Source: Fibrobacterota bacterium (GTDB taxonomy: Bacteria > Fibrobacterota > Chitinivibrionia > Chitinivibrionales > FEN-1185). Taken from it: DNA of 58,379 nucleotides. This document shows, piece after piece, positions 7,192-15,046 of the stretch. The notes under the pieces are model-generated. The model had not been told where the DNA came from. It made no database searches and was given only the letters and a program-made list of their open reading frames with translations. The stretch lies in assembly GCA_003165595.1 (NCBI GenBank), contig PLWQ01000005.1, positions 1 through 58,379 on the forward strand, in the 5' to 3' direction. Position 1 is the first letter of the stretch. The number at the start of each line of letters is the position of its first letter. A program made the position numbers and the translations under genes.

Positions 7192-9987
7192 TTACTTCAT
7201 CACAAGAAGGTCTTTCTTGTAGAGCCTGCCTTCGGCCTGAACCGTGGCGAAGTATTTCCCCGCTCCGCATCTCGAAGTATTCCAGGTCACGGCCGACTGG
7301 CCCAAACCCAGAACCTGCGAGAACACGCGTTTCCCCTGCATGTTGTAAATCGACACGACGATCCTGTCGCCCCGTGTACCCACAATGTTCTGGAGCCGCA
7401 ACGTTGCGACGCTCCGGATCGGGTTAGGATAGCACATGAGAGATGGAATTGCGCCGGCCTTCACAATCGCTGCACCCTGCACGCCTCTCACCGCGGTGGA
7501 CATTGCATTCTTTGCCAGGCGGTCCGCAAAAGGTAACTGGGTGTAACGGATAAGGTCTGCCCGTTGCTGGGCAGTCATGTTGATAAACTTGTTTCGTGAA
7601 TAGGTTCCCTCGCCGAAATGCCAGAGAATGGCTTCCGCAATACCTCGTGCCCTTCCATCGTGCATGAGGAGTGCAACTTTGTTCGAATAGGTATAATACA
7701 GCTCTCCCCAAAGTGGAGACGTACGCCAATCGCTCGGCCCGGCAAGGCCCGATACATATCCATTGGCCGCTCCGCCGGTATCACTTTCTTCCGGTCCCAT
7801 GTCATGTATCAGCATGTCGGTGAATGGCTGGATTTCGAGATTCTTGAGTTCATTGAAATCGGTTTTTGTTCCGGTCCTTATAGCGGGAATATGGCAAAGA
7901 TCACATTTGGCGTCGGCAAACAACGCCTTGCCGCGGATGGCGGAAGGATCTGTCCATATTTCTTCAAATGCTTGTCCTTTGTAAAGATTTCCGCTGAGCC
8001 ATATCGCTCCACCTTGGGTAGCATCCGCTATAGAGGGATCGAAAATGATGTAGCCCTTTCCCAATTGTCGCGGAGGAGGGGCCAAAAGAGAAATGTACGT
8101 TCGCAAAGTGTCCATGACCGGCACCGACATCTCCGGAGGATTGGCGTTGTCGGTCATATATGGTTCATTAGCGAAGTACATGTTCGAAACGCCCACATCC
8201 CCTGCAACGGAAGCATAAACTTCAGTCTTGAGGTTTGCAACGTCTGCTTTCCAGCCGAATCTGCCGAGCGAACTGGGTCCGGTGAAACCATCGTCGACAC
8301 GGTTCGCCTTTCCCGCTATACCGGTGCCGGCCTTTCCGGGCAGATCAACAAAGGAAAGGATGGTGCTTTCGTCAATCGCCTCCAGCATTCCCAAGCCAGT
8401 GAGGTTGATAATGTAGCGGGGTGAAATCCTGACCTTGGAAAGGTCTATGGAGGTCACGCCCCAACCGAGATTGCTAAAGGAATAGTGCGGCTTGCGAAGC
8501 ATGAAGGGCGTACCGTCGGCATACTGTCCCGGAACCGAATCCCATGTCACGTTAAGCTGGCCCTGGGGCACGGCAGGCGGTGTGGCAGATGTTTCGAGAG
8601 AACCACCGAATACGGGATGGCCGCCAAGGGAGCCATCAGGATTTACGACTTCGAAAGGTGTAAACAAACCATGTTTGATGTTGGGGTCGCTTCCAACCAT
8701 ATCATCGGGATATCCTTTGCCGTCCTCGAAATGGCAAACGAAACAGGCTGCCTTCCTGTAAATGGGTCCGCGCATGGTCGGCTTGAAGAATGGGCTATGC
8801 GTAGTATCCGGAAAACTATTGGGCGAACCGTTGCAGTCGAACGGTGTAGCATAATTGTACACCATGCCGGTTCCCCAGTCCGTGTCAAAAAGAGCTTTTC
8901 CCTTCATGAAATCGGACGATCTGCCGGGCCCTGCATTTTGTACGTGCTGTGAAAACGCGAACTCGGGAAAGGTAACCGTATTGATTGAGGCATCGCCCGC
9001 AGGATTCGCCCAGGGATGCTGGAATTTGTGGCTTATTTTTCCAAGCCCGATGTAATAACGCTGGGGTTCGGAATAATAAAGTTGGCCGTCGGAGAGAGAT
9101 CTGGCAGCAGACAGTTCGTAGTCGATGTATTGGCCATAACTGAGGCCTCGAATCATCCAGACGTACCAACGTATCTGCGGGAACTGGGTATTTGTCCACG
9201 TCGCCTGAAAAGGCTCTACGGTCTGGCCAAAGTACGGAATGTTGGCGGGTCCCATGAATCCGGTTCCGTCGATGCTTGCGTCACCGGAGCCTTGGTTATC
9301 CGAATACGTATCGTGGTCGCAGAGTGTGTCATAACCGGACATTCCGAAGAACCTGCCATTCGACCAGTTGGTTGCTTCGCTGGGGAAGAGAACAACCAGT
9401 AAGGAGTCACCCCAATCCGCGAGTTTGTAGTTGAGAGCCGTGCTCTGGAAGTAATTCCCGGAAAAATGGTCGAAGCGCCATTCGTCTTCGTGCCTGTTGC
9501 GGTAGCGTTCGCTTCCCTCGATTACCAGAGGCCATTTCGGCATGGGTTCGAACCCTTGGCCCATAACATAGGTAAACCACTTGGTGTCGGTCGTGTTCGT
9601 GCACTGGTGAGAAGGAATCCAGGCGTAAAAGCTCTGGGGTTGACCCACCCAATGTTGGGTGAAGAAGTAATCGATGGTATCGCCCTGTATGGCGTCAATT
9701 GCGTACGTAAAGGTGTTTGCGGAAACATGGGTCATGGCCATGGTGTTGCAACTCTGGCCATGCGTGTTGTTGATCCACGTCACGTCTGCCGAAAGAAGAT
9801 ACGGTCCGGCCTGCGGTGTCTCCGTAAGCTGAGGACTGTAGGTGAGTGTTAATTTTCCTGAAGTTGTGGTTGCATCCTGCTTCTGGGTAAAGTAAAAGAT
9901 GTTCGGAAAATTGGCCATTGCAGTGGACCAGAGTCCAAAGATTGCCATTGCGACGATCATCATGACCGGAAGCCGTCTTACTCTCAT
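7192..9987 (-). CDS. Secreted di-heme oxidoreductase (DUF1111/DHOR type) with type IX-like C-terminal domain
   Basis: This 931-residue protein has a signal peptide (cleavage near residue 25). A roughly 330-residue N-terminal beta-rich region precedes a di-heme oxidoreductase region with two c-type heme sites, CFVCH at 415-419 and CDLCH at 695-699. Family landmarks are PFTDMLIHDMGP near 721 and HDGRARGIAEAILWH near 776. The last 80 residues (from CYPNPIRSV, ending in KKDLLVMK) look like a type IX secretion/sorting domain, so the protein is probably moved to the cell surface. DHOR proteins are putative peroxidase or electron-transfer enzymes; the substrate is unknown. The start ATG follows an eight-G tract acting as the ribosome site. 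It is transcribed toward the ferredoxin operon, convergently. Confidence 0.85.
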   Translation of the reverse strand: MRVRRLPVMMIVAMAIFGLWSTAMANFPNIFYFTQKQDATTTSGKLTLTYSPQLTETPQAGPYLLSADVTWINNTHGQSCNTMAMTHVSANTFTYAIDAIQGDTIDYFFTQHWVGQPQSFYAWIPSHQCTNTTDTKWFTYVMGQGFEPMPKWPLVIEGSERYRNRHEDEWRFDHFSGNYFQSTALNYKLADWGDSLLVVLFPSEATNWSNGRFFGMSGYDTLCDHDTYSDNQGSGDASIDGTGFMGPANIPYFGQTVEPFQATWTNTQFPQIRWYVWMIRGLSYGQYIDYELSAARSLSDGQLYYSEPQRYYIGLGKISHKFQHPWANPAGDASINTVTFPEFAFSQHVQNAGPGRSSDFMKGKALFDTDWGTGMVYNYATPFDCNGSPNSFPDTTHSPFFKPTMRGPIYRKAACFVCHFEDGKGYPDDMVGSDPNIKHGLFTPFEVVNPDGSLGGHPVFGGSLETSATPPAVPQGQLNVTWDSVPGQYADGTPFMLRKPHYSFSNLGWGVTSIDLSKVRISPRYIINLTGLGMLEAIDESTILSFVDLPGKAGTGIAGKANRVDDGFTGPSSLGRFGWKADVANLKTEVYASVAGDVGVSNMYFANEPYMTDNANPPEMSVPVMDTLRTYISLLAPPPRQLGKGYIIFDPSIADATQGGAIWLSGNLYKGQAFEEIWTDPSAIRGKALFADAKCDLCHIPAIRTGTKTDFNELKNLEIQPFTDMLIHDMGPEESDTGGAANGYVSGLAGPSDWRTSPLWGELYYTYSNKVALLMHDGRARGIAEAILWHFGEGTYSRNKFINMTAQQRADLIRYTQLPFADRLAKNAMSTAVRGVQGAAIVKAGAIPSLMCYPNPIRSVATLRLQNIVGTRGDRIVVSIYNMQGKRVFSQVLGLGQSAVTWNTSRCGAGKYFATVQAEGRLYKKDLLVMK

Positions 9988-10010
9988 GATCCCCCCCCTT
10001 TTTGGTAGGA

Positions 10011-10029
10011 TAAGCGTTTAAGCGGAAAT
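10011..10029 (-). promoter_or_regulatory. Shared upstream motif, copy 1
   Basis: TAAGCGTTTAAGCGGAAAT (plus-strand reading) lies about 25-40 bases upstream of the di-heme oxidoreductase start. It matches 16 of 19 bases of a motif upstream of the DUF5060 hydrolase (12596-12614). Both genes encode secreted proteins with type IX-like tails, so a common regulator is possible. Confidence 0.4.
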
Positions 10030-10280
10030 GATTTCAATTTCTTTCACTGCTACGTACTGATGCTCTGAGCGCTGGAAGGCAAATATGCAGCTCACCTCTC
10101 TTCTATATATAACTTCAACTTGTTCTTAAATCAAAAAAATATTCGAAAATAGCGGATTAACCGTACTCAAGCTGAATACGGATTATCGTATTAAGGGTGA
10201 TCCCTTTTCGGCCGCTGCACCCACTCAACTCAATAGTTGCTCGCAAACGGGCACGCGCGACGCAAGAAGTCTTTGCGAAT

Positions 10281-10296
10281 GACCGCTTAAGCGGTC
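10281..10296. repeat. Perfect palindrome GACCGCTTAAGCGGTC
   Basis: This perfect 16-base palindrome (8-base arms, no loop) lies eight bases beyond the DUF5060 hydrolase stop. Its core TTAAGCGG resembles the shared upstream motif at 10011 and 12596. No T run follows on the minus strand, so it looks more like a protein-binding dyad than a terminator. Confidence 0.45.
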
Positions 10297-10304
10297 CCGG
10301 TGCC

Positions 10305-12530
10305 TCACTTGATCTTTACAAACCTCTCAACATATTGCATCGCGCCCTGCCGCATGGTAACAAAGTAGACTCCGGTTGCAAGCCTTGAGGGGTCCAGCGA
10401 AACCAGGTGCGTTCCCGAACCGGCTACACCGTTGAAAATCGTTTTGACACGCGCCCCGTTCGGGGACGTAAGCATGATCGTAACCCGGTCTTTTGTCGCA
10501 GCCGTAAAGTACACGCGCGATCCGGCGACGCGGAGCATCGAGGATTTCCTATTGGGAATCACCGTGTTTGCGACACCAACGGAGTATTTGCTGTTTCTCA
10601 CGATGCAAATCCACTGAACGCTATACGGATAAGTGCTGCCTTGTGTCCAAAGTGTGTCTGCGGCAACTCCCGGCGGGACCCCGAACGACGTCCTCTGGGC
10701 TTCCTGAGCAATATCGCTCACCTCAATGGTGTCCACAGTGCCCTTGGCATAGAGGCCTGTTTTCGGGATAAACCACAAAATGGCAAACTTGTCCCCGGCC
10801 TTGAACTTTGTTGTGTCGGACATGTCGAAGAACTTGTCAAAATTGGAATTAATCTTGACAATAAACAAGGAATCGTTTCCGATTTGCATATAGGGATATC
10901 GTACTTGGTGTGAGGTGAGCTGCCCGCTGCCGGGATACATGAACTGCAGCGGCTGTCCCGCCATGAATCGCTGTGCTATGGCGACCTGTGTCCACAGCCT
11001 GTCGAATTTCCGCAGATCTTCAAGTTGCCTTCCCTGGTTTTCAGAATTGAATTCCATGCCCGAACCGCCCTGGAGAAGGTGCGGCCACAGCACGTCGATT
11101 CCCAGTTGGGCCGCAACGGAATCGGCAACGAGCGTATCGGCATAATAAGGCACGCCGCCATAGACCTGGTCCTGGAAACAAATGTAAGGTCTGGCGGTTC
11201 TCTGATTCTGATTCCAATAGTAATTGGGATATTCGTAGGCGGAATGGTTGTCGTCAATAACCTCGATGCCGCCGATGATTGCACCGGTATCTGCGCCCTC
11301 AAGCGGAATGAAATAGCTGGGCTCGGGCACAAATTGCTGGGTCCCGACTTCAATAAGATGCCCGTAGGGGTCCATGGAACGAAGGTAGGCCGCGAAACCT
11401 ATCATCTGCTGCACGGAAGGCGATTGCGTCTGATCGCCTGTGGACATGTTGAGGTCGTTGGTTGCTTCCACGATGTTCCACGTTACGGCGCAATGGTGCG
11501 CGAAACGTGCGACCATTTCTCGATAAAAGAGTTTGCGCGTGACCGCGAACGGGTTGGCGTTCGTCAACAGACCTTCGGCGGCCTCGAAATATGACGCGTT
11601 GCCGGGCTGCGACAGCACGACGTTGATGAGCAGCCCTCTTTTCGTCATGTGCTCAAACGCGATTTCCCATTGGTCAAGTTTGCTGCAGTCGAAGGTCTTG
11701 AGCGGCGTGGCGGCGGTCCACGGCGCGCTGCCCGAATCCAGGTACGGGTACACGTCGCCTTTCCCGGTGGTGTCGGCGGCAGGGCGGTTGAACACGCGTA
11801 TGCTCTGGCTGTTGAGGCCTTTTGACGAAAGGTAATTGAGCGCGCCCAGCAGCCCTTTCCCCTTCCCGCCCCACGTTGAATCCTGCGACGTCCAGTCTGC
11901 GACATGCGCCGCGAACGCATGGGACGCCGGCGTATTGTCGAAATCGCCAAAGGCAAAAATATTGTCCGGGCTGTTGCTGCCGCCCTTGATAAAGCACTCG
12001 CCTGTTTCGGCGAATTGCAGATAGTGTTTGTTGACGTAGCGCAGCATGCCGCGCGCACGGAAGTCGGGGGCCGTTTTGTCGGAAGCCGCAACAGTAAACG
12101 TGCCGGTCGCGCCGTCGATTGTGGCGTCTGCAGCCCCGGCCGTGGCCGATGGATCGACCGCCACGTTCGACCCGGTCCTAAACGACGCGGTGTACGTCCA
12201 GGTTCCTACGACGTCGGGACAAAAGTGAACGCGCCATTTTGTTCCGCTCGTTGCGCCGGAAATTGCCGCGTTGCCGTCTGCCGCAAAGAAGCCGGGGACC
12301 GTAATAGTTTCGCTTCCAGTTGTAAACGTTACGTTGAGCCGGTTGTTGAGAAAGGTCGTGGTATCGGACTCGGAAGCGGTAGGGCCGTCGAAGGTGATTG
12401 TAACGGTGTGCCATTTCTTGAGTTCGCCGCTCACAATCCCTGCGGCCGCAGAATAGGCAAAAGATGCAATGCCAAGGAGCACGATGGATGAGGCGATAAG
12501 TTTTATGAAATGCCGGGAAACCTGCTTCAT
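10305..12530 (-). CDS. Secreted glycoside hydrolase-like protein (DUF5060 plus TIM barrel) with type IX-like tail
   Basis: This 741-residue protein has a clear signal peptide (cleavage near SAAAG, residue 30). An N-terminal Ig-like DUF5060 module follows (about 30-150: LKKWHTVTITFDGP, WRVHFCPDVVGTWTYT). The central domain (about 155-560) looks like a TIM-barrel hydrolase, with FIKGGSNSPDN, an WNIVEATND candidate acid/base segment and a late VLWPHLLQGGSGMEF segment. The last 80 residues (from SMLRVAGSRVYF, ending VERFVKIK) form a type IX-like sorting domain. The substrate is unknown; DUF5060 proteins act on plant or algal polysaccharides. The ATG follows a seven-G tract. It is adjacent to, and same-strand with, the di-heme oxidoreductase gene. 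Confidence 0.75.
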   Translation of the reverse strand: MKQVSRHFIKLIASSIVLLGIASFAYSAAAGIVSGELKKWHTVTITFDGPTASESDTTTFLNNRLNVTFTTGSETITVPGFFAADGNAAISGATSGTKWRVHFCPDVVGTWTYTASFRTGSNVAVDPSATAGAADATIDGATGTFTVAASDKTAPDFRARGMLRYVNKHYLQFAETGECFIKGGSNSPDNIFAFGDFDNTPASHAFAAHVADWTSQDSTWGGKGKGLLGALNYLSSKGLNSQSIRVFNRPAADTTGKGDVYPYLDSGSAPWTAATPLKTFDCSKLDQWEIAFEHMTKRGLLINVVLSQPGNASYFEAAEGLLTNANPFAVTRKLFYREMVARFAHHCAVTWNIVEATNDLNMSTGDQTQSPSVQQMIGFAAYLRSMDPYGHLIEVGTQQFVPEPSYFIPLEGADTGAIIGGIEVIDDNHSAYEYPNYYWNQNQRTARPYICFQDQVYGGVPYYADTLVADSVAAQLGIDVLWPHLLQGGSGMEFNSENQGRQLEDLRKFDRLWTQVAIAQRFMAGQPLQFMYPGSGQLTSHQVRYPYMQIGNDSLFIVKINSNFDKFFDMSDTTKFKAGDKFAILWFIPKTGLYAKGTVDTIEVSDIAQEAQRTSFGVPPGVAADTLWTQGSTYPYSVQWICIVRNSKYSVGVANTVIPNRKSSMLRVAGSRVYFTAATKDRVTIMLTSPNGARVKTIFNGVAGSGTHLVSLDPSRLATGVYFVTMRQGAMQYVERFVKIK

Positions 12531-12595
12531 GATACTTCCCCCCCTTTATAAGTGAAGCCGCATGGATTTACAGATATCAGAAACAAATGCTAGCT

Positions 12596-12614
12596 TAATC
12601 GTTCAAGCGGAGAT
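12596..12614 (-). promoter_or_regulatory. Shared upstream motif, copy 2
   Basis: TAATCGTTCAAGCGGAGAT (plus-strand reading) lies about 65-85 bases upstream of the DUF5060 hydrolase start and matches the motif at 10011-10029 in 16 of 19 positions. It could be an operator or activator site for genes of secreted enzymes. Confidence 0.4.
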
Positions 12615-12767
12615 TTAGACAGAATCCTAACAGATTCATTATTTGTAATTTAATCTTTGTGGGACGCTTTTGGTGGGAAAAAAATGCGAACCGCGTACTT
12701 TTTTGTATTCTTTCTGTATACAGAGCGTCGCGCGTCATGAGCCAAGTGCAGATACGACGCGGTCCGG

Positions 12768-12848
12768 GAAGCATTTCCTTTTTCATGAGCGTGAGCGCAT
12801 CCAGGAAGTAGATTTAGCCAGCAAATACTTGGTGCAAGGAAATGCTTC
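12768..12848 (+). repeat. 13-bp perfect inverted repeat with 55-base loop in the leader of the TauE/DsbD-like gene
   Basis: GAAGCATTTCCTT (12768-12780) and AAGGAAATGCTTC (12836-12848) are perfect reverse complements. The 55-base loop contains further weak pairing (AAGTA with TACTT). CATGAGCG follows each arm as a direct repeat (from 12784 and from 12851). It could be a structured mRNA leader or a binding site. Confidence 0.5.
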
Positions 12849-12870
12849 TGCATGAGCGCGACATGGGCAG

Positions 12871-12899
12871 CCCCGACTTGGTGGTTATGATTGTCGGGG
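12871..12899 (+). promoter_or_regulatory. CCCCGAC...GTCGGGG dyad before the start codon
   Basis: The 7-bp perfect inverted repeat CCCCGAC / GTCGGGG with a 15-base loop ends 13 bases before the ATG at 12913. In RNA it would form a stable hairpin next to or over the ribosome-binding region, so translational control is conceivable. Confidence 0.35.
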
Positions 12900-12912
12900 C
12901 AATCAAATTACC

Positions 12913-13959
12913 ATGATCTTCCAATACCTCACCGAAGGGTTTCTTCTCGGCCTGGCCACGGGACACATTTGTCTCGCCACATGCGGCCCGATCTATGCGC
13001 CGTTTCTCCTGGAAAGCCGGCGCAATTGGAAAACAAGCCTTGTCGCTTTAGTCAAGATTTCCCTCGGCAGATTTCTCACCTACGCGTTGTTCGGCGTGGC
13101 CGCCGGTTTCCTGGGCCGCCAGATAGCGGAACTCAACAGGTCCTATTTTACCGCCATCGCCTACTGCGTCTTTTCGGTTATGCTTTTTCTCTCAGCATTC
13201 AGGGCCAACCGCAGGGAAAAGGGCTGCACGCTTCCCGCGTGGGGGCGGTTTGCCGACAGCCCGTTTCTTCTGGGCGTGGCCACCGGAATCAACTACTGCC
13301 CGTCGTTCCTTATAGCCCTCACCCGCGCCATCGACCTTTCGGGCCCGCTGTCCGGGGGCTTGCTTTTTTCCGCGTTCTTCCTGGGCACCAGCATTTTCCT
13401 TGTACCGCTTTTCGTTTTCGGCGTCCTGGGGAACAAGAAAGTTCTCCGGCTTGCCGGACAGGTTTCGGCGGTTCTCGTGGGAACATGGTTCATCACTCAG
13501 GCTGTCGTATTCTTTGTGAAGGCCGCGGCGCCCCAGCCTCGCCACGACGGAACGGCAAGCGACATCGTGACACTGCTTGACAGCACAAGAGCTGCCGTGC
13601 TCACCACCGACACTGCGGCGTTCGTCCTCCTCACGAACATGCTGCGAAAGAACCGGCCCGGCCCGGTCGTCTTTGCCTGCGACACGGCCGCATTGCGAGG
13701 TTCGGACAACGTCTTTGCGGACAGAAACTGGCCGGCCCGTACCGGCATTTCATTTGAGTCCCTCAAGCGGCCGGGGCGATTCGTTTTTGTGCTGCCCGCC
13801 CACGAAGGATCGATTGACGAATCGTATTCTGGCAGACTTATCGGTTTTCTTGAGAAATACTCCTTTCGAAAATCCGCGAAGGATGCAGTTCTCTTTTCTC
13901 CCCAGCATATCGACTCGCCGGCTCCCGCAAAACCTGGCGGCGGGAACCTTCCCCGGTAG
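12913..13959 (+). CDS. TauE/SafE- or DsbD-like multi-spanning membrane protein
   Basis: This 348-residue inner-membrane protein has about six hydrophobic helices in its first 210 residues. It carries HICLATCGPIYAPFLL early on and GINYCPSFLIALTRAIDLSG later, the paired Cys/Pro positions typical of the DsbD_2/CcdA-like branch annotated as sulfite exporter TauE/SafE. That branch includes proteins that pass thiol reducing power across the membrane. The last 130 residues are a soluble, non-conserved extension of unknown role. No SD is obvious before the ATG; the leader carries two inverted repeats. Transport versus thiol transfer cannot be decided from sequence alone. Confidence 0.7.
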   Translation: MIFQYLTEGFLLGLATGHICLATCGPIYAPFLLESRRNWKTSLVALVKISLGRFLTYALFGVAAGFLGRQIAELNRSYFTAIAYCVFSVMLFLSAFRANRREKGCTLPAWGRFADSPFLLGVATGINYCPSFLIALTRAIDLSGPLSGGLLFSAFFLGTSIFLVPLFVFGVLGNKKVLRLAGQVSAVLVGTWFITQAVVFFVKAAAPQPRHDGTASDIVTLLDSTRAAVLTTDTAAFVLLTNMLRKNRPGPVVFACDTAALRGSDNVFADRNWPARTGISFESLKRPGRFVFVLPAHEGSIDESYSGRLIGFLEKYSFRKSAKDAVLFSPQHIDSPAPAKPGGGNLPR

Positions 13960-14207
13960 GATACCGCCATCGGCCAGGTAACGGCACGGGAGATGTTCAC
14001 TCCCGGCGGAATTTTCCCCTCGTCGCATAGCCTGCCGCCGGAGGGCCATTTTGCCCTGACCAAGCCAGCGGATGTGTCAATCTTATTGCTTTTTGTGAAG
14101 CGCACAGCCCATTTTTCTGTCAAGGAGAGTCCGCCGCCGATTTCGCACATCAACGGCGGCATTGGGGCAGCCGCAAGGCCCCACCGCACTGTGAGAAAGG
14201 ACCAGCT

Positions 14208-14552
14208 ATGTTTTCAAAGAAGAAACGGAAGACAAAGCGAATCCACCTGGTGTATTACCTCCTTGTTTTCGACAGGGAGACCGACGACCTTGTGGGCCAT
14301 GTCGTGGACATCACCACCGGCGGCATGAAACTGATGGGCACAAAAGCCCTGCGGCCGGACACCATCTATCATTTGCGGATGCTCCTGCCCGACGATGCCG
14401 GCGGCAGCAGACCGGTAAATCTCGACGCCCGCTGCATTTGGCTCACGCAGAACATGTTTTCGGACTTCTGGGGAACGGGCTTTGCGTTTACGGACATTCC
14501 TGACAACGACATCGCGGCCATCTCCGGCCTTATTGACAAATTCGGATACTAG
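14208..14552 (+). CDS. PilZ-domain protein
   Basis: This 114-residue cytosolic protein consists of a single PilZ domain, which typically binds cyclic di-GMP. A basic Lys/Arg-rich N-terminus (KKKRKTKRIHL) supplies the arginine part of the binding motif, and DITTGGMKLMG near residue 38 corresponds to the D/N-x-S-x-x-G part with Thr in place of Ser. The RxxxR half is not perfect, so ligand affinity is uncertain. AAAGGA sits six bases before the ATG. It precedes a lone receiver-domain gene on the same strand by about 115 bases. The 250 bases upstream contain nothing I recognise. Confidence 0.8.
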   Translation: MFSKKKRKTKRIHLVYYLLVFDRETDDLVGHVVDITTGGMKLMGTKALRPDTIYHLRMLLPDDAGGSRPVNLDARCIWLTQNMFSDFWGTGFAFTDIPDNDIAAISGLIDKFGY

Positions 14553-14668
14553 GCTCCCCGACCTGGAGGCAGCCATGCATCAAAATATTGACAAAACCGC
14601 CTGGCCGGTATTGTAATTTATAATCGTGAATCATGATGGCCGGTCTTCACCTCATCCAAGGAATTCCC

Positions 14669-15046
14669 ATGAAGAAAATCCTTGTAATCGACGACGACGC
14701 AGCGCTTCGCGAAGTAATGAAAACGGTGCTGTCCGGTTCCTATGAGGTCAAAGAGGCGGGAACGAAAGCAGAAGGACTTTCCGTAGTGGCAAAATTCAGG
14801 CCCGATCTCGTCATCCTCGACGTGATGATGGAATCGGTGAAGGCCGGGTTCGAAGCGGCGCGAGAGATTCGCGTCAATAAGAAGTTCAAGAATGTCAAGA
14901 TCCTGATGATAACCAACGTGGACAAGGAAATGCAGATCGACTACAAGTCGGAGGCGGGTGACGCGGACTGGTTGCCGGTAGACGGCTACCTCCAGAAGCC
15001 TGTTGAGCCCAAGACCCTGCTTGCCAGGGTCCGGCAGCTTCTATAG
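14669..15046 (+). CDS. Single-domain response regulator (receiver only)
   Basis: This 125-residue CheY-like receiver has the acidic pocket DDD near residue 8, the phospho-acceptor Asp in VILDVMM near residue 51, a switch Thr in ITNVD and the conserved Lys in LQKPVEP. No output domain is present, so it signals by protein contact. The ATG at 14669 is chosen because it starts directly at KKILVIDDD and has AAGGAA about seven bases upstream. An ATG 36 bases earlier would add a non-conserved leader. It is convergent with the histidine-kinase/flavoprotein fusion, and the two stop codons lie in the same CTATAG palindrome. That kinase is the obvious candidate partner, though they are not co-transcribed. 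Confidence 0.9.
   Translation: MKKILVIDDDAALREVMKTVLSGSYEVKEAGTKAEGLSVVAKFRPDLVILDVMMESVKAGFEAAREIRVNKKFKNVKILMITNVDKEMQIDYKSEAGDADWLPVDGYLQKPVEPKTLLARVRQLL

Larger units (their letters stand above)
9988..10304. other. Intergenic region upstream of the di-heme oxidoreductase gene
   Basis: This 317-base, partly A+T-rich region (10090-10200) should hold the minus-strand promoter of the di-heme oxidoreductase gene and the 3' end of the DUF5060 hydrolase transcript. It contains a G8 ribosome-binding tract (read on the minus strand), a 19-base motif shared with the next gene upstream, and a perfect 16-base palindrome at 10281-10296. No gene is visible. Confidence 0.5.
12531..12912. other. 382-base divergent intergenic region with nested inverted repeats
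   Basis: The region holds the minus-strand promoter of the DUF5060 gene and the leader of the TauE/DsbD-like gene. It contains the shared 19-base motif (12596-12614), a 13-bp perfect inverted repeat (12768-12848), and a 7-bp dyad just before the ATG (12871-12899). Short open frames here look like chance. Confidence 0.5.

Noticed and set aside
10281-10296. Intrinsic terminator of the DUF5060 gene
   Set aside because: No T run follows and the palindrome has no loop.
12595-12853. Short open frames in the divergent region before the TauE/DsbD-like gene
   Set aside because: No ribosome sites or recognisable sequence; the DNA is better explained by inverted repeats and promoters.
13960-14207. Possible small gene or riboswitch upstream of the PilZ gene
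   Set aside because: Open frames on the minus strand have no start signal and I could not fit a known riboswitch.
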